Shown: piece by piece, positions 1 through 8,622 of the stretch
Numbering within the stretch: the stretch's first letter is position 1
Layout: the number at the start of each line of letters is the position of its first letter
DNA from: Brevundimonas vesicularis NBRC 12165
GTDB taxonomy: Bacteria; Pseudomonadota; Alphaproteobacteria; Caulobacterales; Caulobacteraceae
NCBI RefSeq assembly: GCF_001592205.1
Contig: NZ_BCWM01000003.1
Location: 62,001 to 126,000 of the forward strand
Reading direction: 5' to 3'
DNA length: 64,000 nt
Translations under genes and position numbers: made by a program
The notes under the pieces: generated by a model
What the model was told of the DNA's origin: nothing
Database searches by the model: none
Seen by the model: only the letters and a program-made list of their open reading frames with translations

Positions 1-1
1 C

Positions 2-2638
2 GTCCAGGCCGCCGCCGGCTCCATCGGCCAGCCGCCGTTCCCCAACAGCGCGGCCGCCTTCCAACTGCCGGTCCAGGTCCAAGGTCGTCTCAGCGATCCC
101 AATGAGTTCGCCAACGTCGTCCTGAAGACGGATGCTCAGGGACGCGTCACCTATCTGCGTGATGTGGCGCGGATCGAACTGGGCGCCCAGGATTACGGCA
201 TCCGCGGCTTCTTCGACGGCCAGCGCGGCGTCGGCATCGCCATCGTTCAGCAGCCGGGCGCCAACGCCCTGGGCACCGCCGACCGCGTCCTGAAAGAGGT
301 CGAGGCCCTGAAGTCCGAAGTGCCCGCCGGCATGAAGGTGGACGTGCCCTACAACCCGACCGAATTCGTCGCCGCGTCGGTGGAGTCGGTTCAGCACACC
401 CTGGTCGAAGCCGTCATCCTGGTCATCATCGTCGTCATGGTCTTCCTGCAGACTTGGCGCGCGGCCATCATCCCCATCGTCGCCATTCCCGTCGCCCTGG
501 TCGGCACCTTCGCGGTGCAGCTAGCGCTGGGCTATTCGATCAACTCCCTGTCCCTGTTCGCCCTGGTCCTTGCGGTCGGCATCGTCGTGGATGACGCCAT
601 CGTCGTGGTCGAGAACGTGGAGCGGGCCATCGGTGAGGGGCTCAGTCCCAAGGAGGCCGCCTATCGATCGATGCAGGAGGTTTCCGGCGCCCTGATCGCC
701 ATCGGCCTGGTGCTGGTGTCGGTGTTCGTGCCGACGATGTTCGTGCCCGGCATTCCCGGCATCTTCTATCGCCAGTTCGCGGTCGTCATCGCCTCGGCCT
801 CGGTCATTTCGTTGTTCGTGTCCCTGACGCTGTCGCCGGCCATGGCCGCCCTGCTGCTGAAGCCGCACAAGAAGGATCACGAGCACGCTCGCAAGCCGGG
901 CGTCCTGGGCACGGTCGTCTATTACGGCGGCTGGGCCGGGCGGAAGTTCAACGAGGGTTTCGACTGGCTGTCGGATCGCTACGGACGCCTGACCGCGCGT
1001 CTGGTGCGCACGGTCGGTCTGGTGCTGATCATCTACGCCGGTCTTCTGGGCCTGACCGCCTGGCGCTTGGTCGATACCCCCTCGGGCTTTATCCCTGAAC
1101 AGGACCAAGGCTTCCTGATCGGCGTCATCCAACTGCCGGCGGGCGCGTCTCTGGATCGCACCCAGGCGGTGATGGAACGCGCCACCAAGATCATCCAGGG
1201 CACTTCCGGGGTGAACGGCACCGTGGCCTTCGCCGGTCTGGATGGTTCCAGCTTCTCGTTCGGCTCCAACGCCGCCACCATTTTCGTGCGCCTGAACGGC
1301 TTCGAGGAACGCTCCAAGGAAGAGGCCGCCACGGCCCTGGCCGGCGCCATCACCCAGGCGACCGGACAGATCGAGGACGCGCAGATCTTCGTCATCGCCC
1401 CGCCGGCGGTCCAGGGTCTGGGCACCGGCAACGGCTTCTCGATGATGATCCAGGACCGCGAAGGCGCCGGCTATCGTCCGCTGGAAGGCGCGACCTTCGC
1501 CATGATGGGCGCCGCCGCCCAGAAGCCGACCGAGGTCAGCCAGGTCTTCTCGACCTACAACACGGCCTCGCCCCGCGTGACCGCCGACGTCGATCGTGAC
1601 AAGGCGCTGATGCTGGGCGTTCAACCCAGCGCGGTCTTCGACACCCTGGGCGTCTATCTGGGTTCGTCCTACGTCAACGACTTCAACATGCTGGGCCGCA
1701 CCTTCCGGGTGACGGCGCAGGCGGAGCCGACGGCGCGCGACGACATCGCCGACATCGCCAATCTGAAGACCAAGTCGTCCACGGGCGCCATGGTGCCGAT
1801 CGGGTCGGTGGCCAATCTGGTCAACGATTCCGGACCGGCGCGGATCGTGCGCTACAACCTGTTCCCCGCGGCCGAGCTTCAGGGCAACGCCGCGGCAGGG
1901 GTCTCTTCCGGCGAGGCGCTGCAGGTCATGGAAACCATGGCCGCCCAGACCCTGCCGCAGGGCTTCTCCTACGAATGGACGGGTCTGGCCTATCAGCAGA
2001 AGGCGGCGGGTTCCGGCGCGACGGTCATCTTCCTGATGGCGGTGGTGTTCGTCTTCCTGGTGCTGGCGGCTCAGTACGAAGCGTTCACGCTTCCGCTGGC
2101 GGTCATCCTGATCGTGCCGATGTGTCTGCTGGCGGCCATAATCGGGGTGAACCTGCGTGGCCTGGACAACAACATTCTGGTCCAGATCGGGCTCGTCGTT
2201 CTGATCGCCCTGGCGGCCAAGAACGCCATCCTGATCGTCGAGTTCGCCAAACAGGCCGAGGAAGAGCAGGGCATGAACCGGTTCGAGGCTGCGGTCGCCG
2301 CCGCCAAGACCCGCCTGCGTCCGATCCTGATGACCTCCTTCGCCTTCATCCTCGGTGTCGTGCCGCTGATGCTGGCCTCGGGGCCGGGCGCCGAGATGCG
2401 TCAATCGCTGGGCACGTCCGTCTTCTCGGGCATGCTGGGCGTGACCTTCTTCGGCCTGATCTTCACCCCGGTCTTCTATGTGGTCAGCCGCTGGCTGTCC
2501 TCGAAACTGCCGCAAGGCAAGAAACCGACCCCGACGCCTGACCGTCCTTCGGACCGGCCCGTGCGTTATGACGAAACCAGCGACCTGACCGATCCGAACG
2601 CGCCTGCGCCCGCGACCGGCCGGGGAGGGGACATCTGA
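2..2638 (+). CDS. RND efflux pump permease (HAE1/AcrB type), 5' truncated
   Basis: Inner-membrane proton-driven pump of a tripartite resistance-nodulation-division exporter, which moves drugs or hydrophobic compounds from the periplasm to the outside. The frame is open at base 2, so the first 170-190 residues lie outside the window; 878 residues are visible against about 1040 for the family. The acidic pair of the fourth membrane helix (VDDAIVVVENVER) and the lysine of the tenth (AAKNAILIVEFAKQ), which form the proton relay in AcrB, are both present. The C-terminal tail is long, polar and proline-rich. The stop overlaps the ATG of the outer-membrane factor by one base (TGATG), so the two are translationally coupled. 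The adaptor gene is expected upstream. The substrate cannot be read from sequence. Confidence 0.95.
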   Translation, partial: VQAAAGSIGQPPFPNSAAAFQLPVQVQGRLSDPNEFANVVLKTDAQGRVTYLRDVARIELGAQDYGIRGFFDGQRGVGIAIVQQPGANALGTADRVLKEVEALKSEVPAGMKVDVPYNPTEFVAASVESVQHTLVEAVILVIIVVMVFLQTWRAAIIPIVAIPVALVGTFAVQLALGYSINSLSLFALVLAVGIVVDDAIVVVENVERAIGEGLSPKEAAYRSMQEVSGALIAIGLVLVSVFVPTMFVPGIPGIFYRQFAVVIASASVISLFVSLTLSPAMAALLLKPHKKDHEHARKPGVLGTVVYYGGWAGRKFNEGFDWLSDRYGRLTARLVRTVGLVLIIYAGLLGLTAWRLVDTPSGFIPEQDQGFLIGVIQLPAGASLDRTQAVMERATKIIQGTSGVNGTVAFAGLDGSSFSFGSNAATIFVRLNGFEERSKEEAATALAGAITQATGQIEDAQIFVIAPPAVQGLGTGNGFSMMIQDREGAGYRPLEGATFAMMGAAAQKPTEVSQVFSTYNTASPRVTADVDRDKALMLGVQPSAVFDTLGVYLGSSYVNDFNMLGRTFRVTAQAEPTARDDIADIANLKTKSSTGAMVPIGSVANLVNDSGPARIVRYNLFPAAELQGNAAAGVSSGEALQVMETMAAQTLPQGFSYEWTGLAYQQKAAGSGATVIFLMAVVFVFLVLAAQYEAFTLPLAVILIVPMCLLAAIIGVNLRGLDNNILVQIGLVVLIALAAKNAILIVEFAKQAEEEQGMNRFEAAVAAAKTRLRPILMTSFAFILGVVPLMLASGPGAEMRQSLGTSVFSGMLGVTFFGLIFTPVFYVVSRWLSSKLPQGKKPTPTPDRPSDRPVRYDETSDLTDPNAPAPATGRGGDI

Positions 2639-4071
2639 TGACCCGCAACAAGACCCTCAGCTTCCTGACCGCCGCAGCCTCCAGCGCCCTGCTGGCCGCC
2701 TGCGCGGTCGGGCCCAAGGCGCCGGTCGCCGACCTGCCCGTCGCCGGCACAGGCGCCTTCGTCGGCTCGGCCAGCCCCACTGTCTCGACCGCTGCGGCGC
2801 GCGACGACTGGTGGCGGCTGTACGAAGACCCCACGCTGGACGCCTTGATCCAGCAGGCCTTCGCCGAGAACAACCAGCTCGAGGCCGCCTTCGCCAATCT
2901 GCGCGCGGTCCGGGCGTCGCTGTCAGAGGCCCGCGTCGGCCGTTTCCCGACCACGACGACCAGCGCCCAGGCCCAGCGCAGCCGCGCCTCGGCCGCCACG
3001 GTCCAGGGCCTGCCCGCAGGGCAAGACGCGCCCGAAATCGACACCTATGACGTCGGCATTCAGGCGGCCTATGAGGTCGATCTGTTCGGACGGGTGGAAT
3101 CCACCATCCGCGCCGCCCGCGCCGACGCCCGCGCCGCCGAGGCCGCCCTGGCTACGGTCCAGGTGACGGTCGCGGCCGAAACGACCCGCGCCTATGCCGA
3201 CACCTGCTCGGCCAATGCGCAGATCGCGGTGGCCGAACGGACGCTGGAGCTGCAACGCAACACCGCCAACCTGACCCAGACCCTGCTCGACGGCGGGGCG
3301 GGTACGGGGCTGGACGTGGCCAGCGCCCGCGCGGCCCTCGCCCAGACGGCGGCGACCCTGCCGACCCTGCGCGCGGCCCGTAACGAGGCGCTGTTCCGCT
3401 TGGCGACCCTGACGGGCCGCACCCCGGCCGAGGCCAGCCAGGCCGCCGCCGCCTGCGTGCGTCCGCCCCAGCTCAGCCAGCCGATCCCGGTCGGCGATGG
3501 CGCGGCGCTTCTGGCCCGCCGTCCCGACGTGCGCCAGGCCGAGGCCGAACTGGCCGCCGCTGCCGCGCGCGTGAACGTGGCGACCGCCAACCTGTTTCCG
3601 CAGATCAGCCTGGGGGGCTCTTTCGGCTCCACCGCGCTGGACTCGGGTGAACTGGGCAACGACCAAAACTTCCGCTTCAGCTTCGGTCCGCTGATCAGCT
3701 GGTCCTTCCCCAACGTCTTCGCCGCCCGCGCTCAGATCAAGGCCGCCGGCGCCCGTTCGGATGCTGCGCTGGCGACCTTCGACCAGACCGTGCTGACGGC
3801 CCTGCAAGAGACGGAAACGGCCCTGTCCAACTACGCCAACGAACTGGACCGCCGTGCGGCCCTGACCGAAGCCAGGGATCAGGCCGCCCGCGCCGCCGAC
3901 TTGTCGCGTCTGCGCTTCAACGCCGGCGCCGACAGCTTCTTGCTGGTGCTCGACGCCGAACGCACCCAGGCGGCGGCCGACGCCGCCCTGGCTCAGTCCG
4001 ACGCCCTGGTCACGACCTATCAAATCGCCCTGTTCCGCGCCCTGGCCGGCGGCTGGCAAGCCGACAGCTGA
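2638..4071 (+). CDS. Outer-membrane factor lipoprotein of the RND system (NodT/OprM type)
   Basis: Outer-membrane channel that docks with the RND pump encoded just upstream and carries substrate across the outer membrane. It has 477 residues, the usual size. The N-terminus is a lipoprotein signal with lipobox LLAAC near residue 21, followed by the family-typical CAVGPKAP. The body shows two TolC-like alpha-helical repeats rich in Ala and Arg, with the conserved stretch RRPDVRQAEAELAAA near residue 300 and a second repeat starting with LFPQISLGGSFG. The start ATG overlaps the preceding stop. A strong intrinsic terminator follows 25 bases downstream, closing the operon. Confidence 0.95.
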   Translation: MTRNKTLSFLTAAASSALLAACAVGPKAPVADLPVAGTGAFVGSASPTVSTAAARDDWWRLYEDPTLDALIQQAFAENNQLEAAFANLRAVRASLSEARVGRFPTTTTSAQAQRSRASAATVQGLPAGQDAPEIDTYDVGIQAAYEVDLFGRVESTIRAARADARAAEAALATVQVTVAAETTRAYADTCSANAQIAVAERTLELQRNTANLTQTLLDGGAGTGLDVASARAALAQTAATLPTLRAARNEALFRLATLTGRTPAEASQAAAACVRPPQLSQPIPVGDGAALLARRPDVRQAEAELAAAAARVNVATANLFPQISLGGSFGSTALDSGELGNDQNFRFSFGPLISWSFPNVFAARAQIKAAGARSDAALATFDQTVLTALQETETALSNYANELDRRAALTEARDQAARAADLSRLRFNAGADSFLLVLDAERTQAAADAALAQSDALVTTYQIALFRALAGGWQADS

Positions 4072-4095
4072 TCGCGTCGCGATGCTGAAAGAAGA

Positions 4096-4126
4096 GGGCC
4101 GGGCGTTGCATCGCCCGGCCCTTTTT
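4096..4126 (+). terminator. Rho-independent terminator after the RND operon
   Basis: A perfect 10-bp GC stem (gggccgggcg at 4096-4105 pairing with 4112-4121) with a 6-base loop, followed by five T residues at 4122-4126. It lies 25 bases after the stop of the outer-membrane factor gene. Confidence 0.9.
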
Positions 4127-4157
4127 CGTTCGTCCACAGTTTGGCGACTGTCCATGT

Positions 4158-4172
4158 GTTCCGTATTTGTTC
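4158..4172 (+). promoter_or_regulatory. Candidate LexA (SOS) box, GTTC-N7-GTTC
   Basis: GTTC at 4158-4161 and GTTC at 4169-4172 are separated by exactly seven bases, matching the direct-repeat LexA operator of alphaproteobacteria (known from Caulobacter and Rhizobium). It sits 50 bases upstream of the start codon of the small gene at 4223, a good position for repression. A chance match is possible for eight fixed bases in 64 kb, but the location in a short promoter region favours a real site. Confidence 0.5.
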
Positions 4173-4222
4173 TCGTCATGCTCTAACCGTTTGCGGCGGT
4201 CGGCGGCGTGATGGAGGATCAG

Positions 4223-4426
4223 ATGAACGACGGAATCCTGGCTCATATGATGGCCGAACTGGATGCGGAACTGGCGCGGGCGGAGCCGTCCTTGCCCGCT
4301 CATCCCGAACATATGCGCCAGACCGAGATCATGCGCGCCCTGGCCTTGGGGTTGGGAAACTTTGAGCGGATGCGGGCGCACGACGTGCATCTGCTCGCCG
4401 CCAGCCTGTCGCCGCGATCGGCCTGA
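4223..4426 (+). CDS. Small hypothetical protein (67 aa), possibly SOS-controlled
   Basis: A small acidic-N-terminal, helix-rich protein with no family I recognise: MNDGILAHMMAELDAELARA followed by a second amphipathic helix (MRQTEIMRALALGLGNFERM). I place the start at the ATG at 4223 because a clean GGAGG lies at 4213-4217 with five bases of spacing; in-frame GTG and ATG codons at 4208 and 4211 lie upstream of or inside that ribosome site. It is a single gene between a terminator and a convergent small gene. The LexA-type box upstream suggests induction by DNA damage. Caulobacter is known to make small SOS-induced division inhibitors, but I see no similarity that would justify that name here. 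Confidence 0.65.
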   Translation: MNDGILAHMMAELDAELARAEPSLPAHPEHMRQTEIMRALALGLGNFERMRAHDVHLLAASLSPRSA

Positions 4427-4433
4427 TCCGGCG

Positions 4434-4610
4434 TCAGGGCTTGCGCTTGAACGTGTCGCCGATCTCGGCGGCGTCCGGACCGTCCGGTCCTGCGCTCTGG
4501 CGCTCGGCCTGACCGACCGCCTTGGTCGCCTTGTCGGAGGTCAGGGCGTCCGGCTTGCCGGCGGGATCGGCGCCGTTCTCTTCACGACCCTTGGTCTGTT
4601 CGCGGTCCAT
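4434..4610 (-). CDS. Small hydrophilic hypothetical protein (58 aa)
   Basis: Highly charged, low-complexity small protein beginning MDREQTKGREENGADPAGKP and ending GDTFKRKP, probably largely disordered, without membrane segment or cysteines. The ATG at 4610 is preceded on its own strand by a GGAGAG ribosome site five bases away. It converges on the 67-residue gene with only seven bases between the stops. Function unknown; the composition resembles small stress-associated hydrophilic proteins, but this is only a resemblance. Confidence 0.55.
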   Translation of the reverse strand: MDREQTKGREENGADPAGKPDALTSDKATKAVGQAERQSAGPDGPDAAEIGDTFKRKP

Positions 4611-4661
4611 GGTGCTCTCCGTTGCTTGGAGAGGTAGCGCGATCGGGAGCCGCGCGTTCCG

Positions 4662-5777
4662 TCAGCCGGCCGTATTGACCTTCGCCACCACCGACATGCC
4701 CGGCGCCAGACGCTCGGCGGCGGGCTGGTTCGGGTCGATGCGGATGCGGACCGGGATGCGCTGGGCCACCTTGGTGAAGTTGCCGGTGGCGTTGTCGGGA
4801 CGGATGACGCTGAACTCCGATCCGGCGGCGGGGGCGATGCGTTCGACATGGCCGCGCAGGGTCTGGCCGCCCAGGGCGTCGACGGTGATCTCGACCGGCT
4901 GGCCGACGCGGATGTTCTTCATCTGCGTCTCCTTCATATTGGCCGTGACCCAGACCACGTCCGGCACCAGACCCATCAGCTGGGTGCCCGCCGTCACATA
5001 CTGGCCCTGACGCACGCCGATCTCGCCCAGTCGGCCGGCGCGGGGGGCGACGATGCGGGTGTTGGCCAGGTCGATCTGAGCCAGACGCACGGCGGCCTGG
5101 GCGTTCTCGACGGCGGCGGCTAGGCTGTCGCGGCCGACGACGGCGGAGGTGACGCCGGTCTGGGCGATGCCCTCGGCGGCGCGGGCCTGGGCGACCTGGG
5201 CCTGGGCGCTGCGCAGGGCGGCTTCGGCGACGTCCACGTTAGCCTGGGCGACCCAGCCGCCGGCCTTGAGGGTGCGAGCTCGGTTGGCGTCGGCCTGGGC
5301 CCGCGTCAGCGTGGCTTCGGCTGCGGCGATGGAAGCGCGCTGCTGGGCCACCGATCCGCGCGCCGACGCCTGGGTCTGGGCCGAGTTGGACAGGGCCGCC
5401 TGGGCCGAGTGCAGGCTGGCCTCCGCCTGCTCCAGCCGCTGGCGATAGATGCGGTCGTCCACTTGGGCCAGCAACTGCCCCTGTTGGACGGTCTGGAAGT
5501 CCTGGACCGGCACCTGGACGACATAGCCGTTCACCTGCGGGCTGATGATCGTCACCTGGCCGCGCACATAGGCGTTGTCCGTGCGCTGTATCGCGCCCCG
5601 GAAGGGCGGCAACTGCCAGGCGTACAGCACCATCAGGACGCCCAGCAGGGCGACACCGGCGGCGATGACGGTCCACATGACGTTCTTCTTCGGCGCAGGC
5701 GCAGGTGCTGCAGCGGCGGGCGCTTGCGGGGCGGCGGGGGCGGATGAGGCGGGGGCGGGCGGGGCGGCGTCGGTCAT
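4662..5777 (-). CDS. HlyD/EmrA-type membrane fusion protein
   Basis: Periplasmic adaptor of an EmrAB-type multidrug exporter, bridging the inner-membrane MFS pump to an outer-membrane channel. I start at the ATG at 5777, giving 371 residues. A Pro/Ala-rich cytoplasmic leader of about 30 residues precedes one membrane helix (about residues 33-53). Next come the family hallmark TDNAYVRGQ, a biotinyl-lipoyl-like half (IISPQVNGYV), a long coiled-coil hairpin (about 105-225) and the second lipoyl half. It follows the pump gene on the same strand after 13 bases, so it is the last gene of a tetR-emrB-emrA order operon. Confidence 0.93.
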   Translation of the reverse strand: MTDAAPPAPASSAPAAPQAPAAAAPAPAPKKNVMWTVIAAGVALLGVLMVLYAWQLPPFRGAIQRTDNAYVRGQVTIISPQVNGYVVQVPVQDFQTVQQGQLLAQVDDRIYRQRLEQAEASLHSAQAALSNSAQTQASARGSVAQQRASIAAAEATLTRAQADANRARTLKAGGWVAQANVDVAEAALRSAQAQVAQARAAEGIAQTGVTSAVVGRDSLAAAVENAQAAVRLAQIDLANTRIVAPRAGRLGEIGVRQGQYVTAGTQLMGLVPDVVWVTANMKETQMKNIRVGQPVEITVDALGGQTLRGHVERIAPAAGSEFSVIRPDNATGNFTKVAQRIPVRIRIDPNQPAAERLAPGMSVVAKVNTAG

Positions 5778-5790
5778 TGTGGGTCTCGGT

Positions 5791-7491
5791 TCAGTCGGCG
5801 GCGGCGACGGCGGCGCTCTGGACCGCAGCGTCTGCATTGTTGTTGTTCTTGGCGTCGCGGCGCGCTTTCCAGCGCGGCCGCAGGTGGGTGACGGTCACCC
5901 AGGCGGAGCCCAGGGCCGCGATCACGGCGATGACCAGAAAGACGTCGTTGTAAGCCAGCACATTGGCCTGCTGCGTCACCTGTCGGCCCAGCAGGACGGC
6001 GCCTTCGGCGTTCGCCAGCGCGGGGTCCGTTATCGTCGAGGCATAGGCGCCCGACAGCTGGCGCAGCCGCAAGGCCACCTGCGGGTCCAACGCCGAAATC
6101 CCGGCCGCCAGCTGGCTGGAATGGTATTTCTCGCGGAGGATTTGAAGCGTCCCGGTCAGAGCCGAACCCGCCAGACCGCCGACGTTCTGAAGCACGCTGA
6201 ACATGACGATGAAGCTGATCAGGTTCTGCTTGCCCTGGGTCAGCACCTTGACGATGCCGATCATCAGCGCCGGGCCGATGAACATGGCCGAGGCGAAGGC
6301 GATCAGGGCCTGGCTGAAATACAGCTGCGCCGGGCGCGTCAGAACCGTCGAATGGCTGTCGATCCAGGCGCCGACCGCGATCAGCGCCAGGGCGATGGCG
6401 ATCGGCTTGTTCAGCTTCTCCATGTTCAGGGTGAAGGCGCTGACCAGGGTGCCGGCGATCATCGACAGCAGGATGACGACGAAGAGGCCGTGAAGCTGAT
6501 CCGGTCCCAGGCCGACGACGGTCAGGAAGCCCACCGCACCGGATGTCTGCTCCGACAGCACGATGCGGATCAGCAGGATCGCCCCGAACAGGCGCAGCAA
6601 ATCCGGTCCGGTCAGCCAGCGGGTGTTGATCAGCGGGTTCTTGCGATTGTGCTCGACCAGGAAGGCGGCGGTCAGCAGGATGACGGACCCGATCAAGGCC
6701 CAGCCGATCCAGGCGGCTTGCGTCCACCAGACGATCCGCCCCAGACCCAGGGCCGCACACAACAGGGCCACGCCTGGCGCAAACAGGGCGAAGGTCAAAA
6801 AGTCCAGCCGGTCGAACACGCGCAGCCGCTCGGACGGCGGCAGTTTGACCACCTGCACCGCGCCCCAGGCGACCAGGCACAGGCCCAGCTCGAACAGATA
6901 GAAGGCACGCCAGTCGCCCAGCTGGAGCAGGCCGGGCATGACGAGCCGCGAAATCGGCACGGCGAAACTGGCCAGGCCGATGCCGATGATCAGCCCTTTG
7001 AGTCTATGCGCCGCCGGAAAGGCCTGGATGATGTAGAGGAAGCCCAGGCTGGAAAGGCCCGCGCCCGCCATGCCGGCGATGGCCCGCACCAGCAGGGTCG
7101 ATTGATAGTTGTCGACGAACAGATGAGCGGCGCAGACCAGCACGAAGGCCCCCAGGAATATCTGGGTGAACAGGCGCAGGCCGTACTGCATCCGGAACTT
7201 GACCAGGATCAGGTTCATGCAGGCGTTGGTCATGACGAAGACGACCGGCAGCCATGCGGCCTCGGTGATCGTGATCCCCAGCGAGCCTTGCAGGTTCTGG
7301 ATGTTGGCGGTGACGGCGGCGTTGCCCAGCGATCCGACCATGGCGACCAGCAGGCCGGTCAGGGCGTACTGGATCCGCATCGGCCAGGGGTGATCGGGCG
7401 TGGCGGGCGAGCCGGGCATCATCGGCCGCTCGTGCGGCTTCAGCGTCTCGACATACTGTTCCCAGGGCAGGTGCCAGTTGTTGCGGGCCAT
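5791..7491 (-). CDS. DHA2-family MFS drug:proton antiporter (EmrB-like)
   Basis: Inner-membrane major facilitator of the 14-helix DHA2 drug-resistance family, 566 residues, expected to export hydrophobic drugs with the EmrA-type adaptor downstream. Many hydrophobic helices are evident. The N-terminal cytoplasmic extension (MARNNWHLPWEQYVETLKPH) is longer than in E. coli EmrB, and the first helix begins near residue 40. Its ATG overlaps the stop of the tetR gene by one base, so regulator and pump are translationally coupled. The C-terminus is rich in Asn and Ala. Confidence 0.92.
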   Translation of the reverse strand: MARNNWHLPWEQYVETLKPHERPMMPGSPATPDHPWPMRIQYALTGLLVAMVGSLGNAAVTANIQNLQGSLGITITEAAWLPVVFVMTNACMNLILVKFRMQYGLRLFTQIFLGAFVLVCAAHLFVDNYQSTLLVRAIAGMAGAGLSSLGFLYIIQAFPAAHRLKGLIIGIGLASFAVPISRLVMPGLLQLGDWRAFYLFELGLCLVAWGAVQVVKLPPSERLRVFDRLDFLTFALFAPGVALLCAALGLGRIVWWTQAAWIGWALIGSVILLTAAFLVEHNRKNPLINTRWLTGPDLLRLFGAILLIRIVLSEQTSGAVGFLTVVGLGPDQLHGLFVVILLSMIAGTLVSAFTLNMEKLNKPIAIALALIAVGAWIDSHSTVLTRPAQLYFSQALIAFASAMFIGPALMIGIVKVLTQGKQNLISFIVMFSVLQNVGGLAGSALTGTLQILREKYHSSQLAAGISALDPQVALRLRQLSGAYASTITDPALANAEGAVLLGRQVTQQANVLAYNDVFLVIAVIAALGSAWVTVTHLRPRWKARRDAKNNNNADAAVQSAAVAAAD

Positions 7492-8066
7492 CAGCGCGGT
7501 TCCCCGCGCGGTCTCAGCCCGTCCAGAACAATCGCGCGGGTGCGCAGCGACACGGCCTGACGCTCGGCTTCGTCTGCGCCCTGAAAACCGGCGCCCAGCA
7601 GGGTGGCGATCAGACGGATGTCCATCGGCCGCAGATCCTCCCTCACCAGGCCGGCGGCCTGGGCCCGCTTCAGCGGTGCGGCGCCCGCCTCCATCAAGCT
7701 CTGCCGCAACGGTGTAAGCGCATCTGGCGACCGCACGTTCCGCACGACGCCGGCCAGTCCCGCATTGCGCACCATGTCCTCGGCCAGCCGGTCCAGAAAC
7801 CAGAAGAAGGCCTGCGGATCATCGCCCTGATCGGCGGTGCGCCGACCCAGGTCCGCGACGTCGGCCTCCAGCACCGCCAGGGCCAATTCCGTGCGGTCGG
7901 AGAAATGCCGATACAGAGTCCCGCGCCCCACACCGGCCCGTTCGGCGATCAGATCCAGGGGCGCATCCAACCCTTGGCTGGCGAAGACCGCGCGCGCGGC
8001 CTCCAGCACCGCCGCCCGGTTCAGAGCGGCGTCCTTGCGGACAGGTTTTTCGGCAGGGCGCGTCAT
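7491..8066 (-). CDS. TetR/AcrR-family repressor of the efflux operon
   Basis: DNA-binding repressor of 191 residues. The N-terminal helix-turn-helix is clear: LDLIAERAGVGRGTLYRHF at about residues 33-51, the signature of the family. The rest is a helical ligand-binding and dimerisation domain. The ATG at 8066 is chosen over the further upstream start of the open frame because it gives the normal short arm before the helix-turn-helix. It is the first gene of the operon with the EmrB- and EmrA-like genes, and a short palindrome 17 bases before the start is the likely autoregulatory operator. Confidence 0.93.
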   Translation of the reverse strand: MTRPAEKPVRKDAALNRAAVLEAARAVFASQGLDAPLDLIAERAGVGRGTLYRHFSDRTELALAVLEADVADLGRRTADQGDDPQAFFWFLDRLAEDMVRNAGLAGVVRNVRSPDALTPLRQSLMEAGAAPLKRAQAAGLVREDLRPMDIRLIATLLGAGFQGADEAERQAVSLRTRAIVLDGLRPRGEPR

Positions 8067-8082
8067 GATGAGGCGCGTAAAT

Positions 8083-8096
8083 GGACACGACTGTCC
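8083..8096. promoter_or_regulatory. Palindromic operator candidate for the TetR repressor
   Basis: GGACA at 8083-8087 and TGTCC at 8092-8096 form an exact inverted repeat with a four-base spacer, 17-30 bases upstream of the tetR start. On the minus strand a weak promoter can be drawn around it (TTGCAA, 17 bases, ATTTAC), which would place the palindrome between the -35 and -10 elements, as expected for an autoregulating TetR protein. Confidence 0.5.
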
Positions 8097-8112
8097 GTTT
8101 TGCAAGGGGCGG

Positions 8113-8622
8113 CTAAAGCGCTTTTTCCAGCACCGCGAATTCCAGCTCGGGTCGGGGCGGATCGACGGGGAAGGGGCGGGTCTCGCCGGTTTGGGCGTAG
8201 CCGCGTCGTTCGTACCAGGCGATCAGCTCGGCCCGCCGGTGGATGACAGTCATCTCCATGCGGCGCGCGCCGAAACGCGCGATCGCCTCGCTTTCGGCGG
8301 CCGCGAGCAGACGACGGCCAAGGCCGGACGCCTGCAAGGCCGGCTCGACCGTCAGCATGCCGAGATAGGCCAGGTCGTCGCCGGCGCGGGCCACTTGGAC
8401 ACAGCCGATCAGCGCGCCCTCGCGATGGGCCAGCAGGATGACCCGGTCGGGATCGGCGATCAGGGCCGACAGCTCCGCCGCGCTGGTGCGATCATCGAAA
8501 AGCAGGTCGGCCTCATGCGTCCAGCCGGCCTTGGCGGTGTCGCCGCGATAGGCGCGCTCGATCAGCGGATGCAGCGCGGCGACATCATCGGGCGTCGCCG
8601 CGCGGATGGCGATCTCCGTCAC
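8113..8622 (-). CDS. GNAT-family N-acetyltransferase
   Basis: Acetyl-CoA-dependent acyltransferase of 169 residues with the GNAT fold. The N-terminal IRAATPDDVAAL begins the family, the central strand reads LGMLTVEPALQASGLGRRLL with the acetyl-CoA pyrophosphate loop (Q-x-x-G-x-G), and the C-terminus has the usual AWYERRGY. The start is a GTG at 8622 that overlaps the stop of the S46 peptidase gene by three bases (GTGA), so translation is coupled to it. The acceptor is unknown; coupling to a dipeptidyl peptidase could hint at an amino-acid or peptide substrate, but that is speculative. Confidence 0.9.
   Translation of the reverse strand: MTEIAIRAATPDDVAALHPLIERAYRGDTAKAGWTHEADLLFDDRTSAAELSALIADPDRVILLAHREGALIGCVQVARAGDDLAYLGMLTVEPALQASGLGRRLLAAAESEAIARFGARRMEMTVIHRRAELIAWYERRGYAQTGETRPFPVDPPRPELEFAVLEKAL

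Noticed and set aside
521-2515. 664-residue open frame antisense to the RND pump
   Set aside because: High-GC shadow: rich in Arg, His, Gln and Gly with no domain; the sense frame has clear RND motifs.
2923-4179. 418-residue open frame antisense to the outer-membrane factor
   Set aside because: Runs across the terminator at 4096-4126 and has shadow composition.
5575-7560. 661-residue open frame antisense to the EmrA/EmrB-like genes
   Set aside because: Crosses two real genes on the other strand and has typical shadow composition.
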